This document shows positions 62,402 to 64,000 of a DNA stretch of 64,000 nucleotides, piece after piece. Numbering within the stretch: position 1 is the stretch's first letter; every line of letters begins with the position of its first letter. Both the position numbers and the translations under genes were made by a program. The notes below the pieces were generated by a model. That model was not told the origin of the DNA and did not search any database. It was given only the letters and a program-made list of their open reading frames with translations. The DNA comes from Jannaschia sp. GRR-S6-38. Its GTDB lineage: Bacteria > Pseudomonadota > Alphaproteobacteria > Rhodobacterales > Rhodobacteraceae. The stretch is taken from NCBI RefSeq assembly GCF_029853695.1, contig NZ_CP122537.1, positions 992,001 to 1,056,000 of the forward strand. The letters are read 5' to 3'.

Positions 62402-63826
62402 ATGAGCGAGAGCGAAGGCAGGGACGGCGACCGGATCGCCAAGGTGATCGCGCGCGCGGGGCTGGCCTCGCGGCGCGACGCGGAAGGCATGGTCGCCGAC
62501 CTGCGCGTCAAGGTGAACGGCCGGACCGTCTCGAACGTCGCCCATAACGTGCTGCCCGGCGACCGCGTCACCATCGACGGCAAGCCCCTGCCCCGCCCCG
62601 AAGGCGCGCGGCTGTGGCTCTATCACAAGCCCGAGGGGCTGGTGACGACCGAACGCGACGAGAAGGGGCGCCAGACGGTGTTCGACGCGCTGCCCGATGA
62701 GCTGGGCCGCGTGCTGTCGGTCGGGCGGCTGGACCTCAATTCCGAGGGACTCCTGCTCCTGACCAATGACGGCGAGCTCAAGCGCCAGCTCGAACTGCCG
62801 GCGACCGGCTGGCTGCGCCGCTACCGCGTGCGCGTCAACGGCACCCCCGACGAGGCGGTGCTGGACCGGCTGCGCGCCGGGATCGAGGTCGAGGGCGAGC
62901 AATTCGGCGCGATGCAGGTCACGCTCGACCGCCAGCAAGGGGCGAATGCCTGGCTGACCGTGGGCCTGCGCGAGGGCCGCAACCGCGAGATCCGCCGCGC
63001 GATGAGCGCCGTGGACCTGCATGTGAACCGGTTGATCCGGGTCAGCTACGGGCCGTTCCAGCTGGGCAACCTCGCCCCCGGCGCGGTCGAGGAGGTGCGG
63101 CCGCGCGTCCTCAAGGACCAGCTGGGCGGGATCTTCGCCGGCGAATTGGCCGAGGGCCGCAAGGAGCTGCCGATGGACGACGAGACACCGGCCGGCAAGG
63201 GCCAGCGCAAGGACCGCCGCGCCGGACAGGGCGGCGAGGGCGAGACCCGGGGCCGCAAGCCGCGCCCGGCGGGCGACCGCCTGGTCGATAAGGGCCACGG
63301 CAAGCCCGGCGCCGACCGGCCGCGTGCCGGCGGCAAGCCGGGCGGGCCCCGCCGCGACGCCAAGCCCGGCGCGGACCGCGCGGACCGGGCCGCGCGGCCC
63401 GACCGGCCCCGGACGGGCAAGCCGCCCGTGACCCGCAACGATGGCCCCGCGCTGGGCCGCGACGGCGAGCGCCCTGAGCGCGGCCGCGGCGGCAAGCCCG
63501 GGGGCAAGCCGTTCCGCAAGGCGGGCGACCGGCCCGACCGAGGCCCCCGCCGCGACGCGCCCGGCACCGACCGCCCGGAACGCGCGGCCTTCCGCAAGGA
63601 TGGCAGCCGCCCGACCCGCGGCGGCCCGGGCTCGGGCGGCAAGCCCGGCGGCGGCGCGCGCCCGGCGCAGCCCGAGAAAGAGACGAAGGCCGAGCGCACG
63701 ACGCGGCTGCGCCAGGACAGCGCGATCAGCCTGCGCAAGGGCGGCCAGCGCGGCCGCGGCATCGCCAAGCCGAAGAAGCCGGCCAGCACCAAGCGGATGA
63801 AGAAGCCCGACGCGCCCGAGGAGTGA
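62402..63826 (+). CDS. rRNA pseudouridine synthase RluB-like with long basic tail
   Basis: A 474-residue RsuA/RluB-family pseudouridine synthase. An N-terminal S4 RNA-binding domain (RIAKVIARAGLASRRDAEGM) leads to the catalytic domain with the Asp in VGRLDLNSEGLLLLTND. From about residue 258 the chain becomes a 215-residue low-complexity tail of Gly, Lys, Pro, Arg and Asp with repeated GKPG, RPDRG and RRDA units, ending in a Lys/Arg-rich KPKKPASTKRMKKPDAPEE. Such tails occur in alphaproteobacterial RluB homologues and probably bind RNA; this one is long. It modifies 23S rRNA, by analogy with RluB. Confidence 0.9.
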   Translation: MSESEGRDGDRIAKVIARAGLASRRDAEGMVADLRVKVNGRTVSNVAHNVLPGDRVTIDGKPLPRPEGARLWLYHKPEGLVTTERDEKGRQTVFDALPDELGRVLSVGRLDLNSEGLLLLTNDGELKRQLELPATGWLRRYRVRVNGTPDEAVLDRLRAGIEVEGEQFGAMQVTLDRQQGANAWLTVGLREGRNREIRRAMSAVDLHVNRLIRVSYGPFQLGNLAPGAVEEVRPRVLKDQLGGIFAGELAEGRKELPMDDETPAGKGQRKDRRAGQGGEGETRGRKPRPAGDRLVDKGHGKPGADRPRAGGKPGGPRRDAKPGADRADRAARPDRPRTGKPPVTRNDGPALGRDGERPERGRGGKPGGKPFRKAGDRPDRGPRRDAPGTDRPERAAFRKDGSRPTRGGPGSGGKPGGGARPAQPEKETKAERTTRLRQDSAISLRKGGQRGRGIAKPKKPASTKRMKKPDAPEE

Positions 63827-63829
63827 GGC

Positions 63830-64000
63830 TCAGGCCTCATCCTTGCGCTCGTGTTCCTTGAATAGCCCGGCTTGGGCGATGAAGAAGCCGATCATCGCCA
63901 CCGGCAGGCCGAAGGTTTTGAAATTGACCCAGGCGTCGGTGGACATCAGCCGCCAGATGCCCTCGTTCGCCACGGCGAGCGCGACGAAGAACCAGGCCAT
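63830..64000 (-). CDS. Septation protein A / YciB (partial, C-terminal end)
   Basis: The last 56 codons of a leftward gene whose start lies beyond the window. The visible sequence FFVALAVANEGIWRLMSTDAWVNFKTFG, the following hydrophobic helix (LPVAMIGFFIAQAGL) and the charged end FKEHERKDEA match the C terminus of YciB (intracellular septation protein A), a multi-spanning inner membrane protein. It ends 3 bp from the rluB stop. Confidence 0.8.
   Translation of the reverse strand: MAWFFVALAVANEGIWRLMSTDAWVNFKTFGLPVAMIGFFIAQAGLFKEHERKDEA

Overview
The window is a GC-rich (about 70% by eye) chromosomal segment from an alphaproteobacterium of the Rhodobacterales (Roseobacter/Paracoccaceae type). 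This is inferred from the GlpR-GlpD-GlpSTPQUV glycerol ABC locus, COQ9, the aa3-type oxidase subunit IV peptide, the MPYRAP-type acyl-CoA dehydrogenase, the DUF6173-like protein and extreme G/C third codon positions. I cannot assign a genus. Gene density is high, with many ATGA, GTGA or TGATG overlaps. I see no tRNA, rRNA, CRISPR array, transposase or phage gene. The segment reads as ordinary chromosome with accessory catabolic cassettes.

Layout: 1-4.8 kb has a SulP transporter tail, a GH36 alpha-galactosidase and a divergent glycosyltransferase/sulfotransferase pair. 4.8-11.3 kb has an FMN glutamate-synthase-like enzyme and a leftward quinone-flavoured cluster (ABC1/UbiB kinase, membrane methyltransferase, UbiG, DUF4149-like protein), then small envelope proteins. 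11.4-12.3 kb is a divergent ohrR/ohr peroxide-defence pair with a readable promoter and operator. 12.4-21.1 kb is the glycerol regulon: GlpR, divergent GlpD, then ABC importer genes glpS-T-P-Q-U-V ending in a clear terminator. The glycerol kinase gene is not there but at 47.0-48.5 kb, and it carries a one-base frameshift. 21.1-32.7 kb holds an Fe-alcohol dehydrogenase, an orphan type I secretion ATPase/adaptor pair, a ribokinase + RbsD/FucU pair, a cytochrome c lipoprotein, an SGNH hydrolase, a cystathionine gamma-lyase-like enzyme, a LysR/SHMT-like pair and an aldo/keto reductase.

32.8-49.2 kb has a two-subunit molybdenum hydroxylase, Gph, a NUDIX hydrolase, a 48-residue gene with its own RBS and terminator, a DsbD-N-like protein, TsaC/Sua5, an acyl-CoA dehydrogenase with an MBL hydrolase, the oxidase subunit IV peptide, lipoproteins, rpsU divergent from coq9, a quinone oxidoreductase and frameshifted glpK. 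49.3-53.2 kb is a tesA/ybbA-ybbP set in the same divergent order as in E. coli. 53.6-61.4 kb is a mostly rightward cassette: peptide-type ABC permeases plus a fused double ATPase (no binding protein), aldehyde dehydrogenase, SDR, cupin, an unknown protein and a P1-family peptidase. It looks like an uptake-and-degradation pathway with unknown substrate. 61.5-64 kb has a secreted protein, TadA, RluB with a long basic tail, and the C-terminal end of YciB.

Points most worth a second look: the three-copy hairpin-plus-core repeat, the glpK frameshift, the asymmetric GlpS/GlpT ATPase pair predicted to form one canonical and one degenerate nucleotide site, the ABC-dehydrogenase-peptidase cassette, the perfect 18-bp palindrome between rpsU and coq9, and a 1.5-kb lower-GC gene of unknown function.
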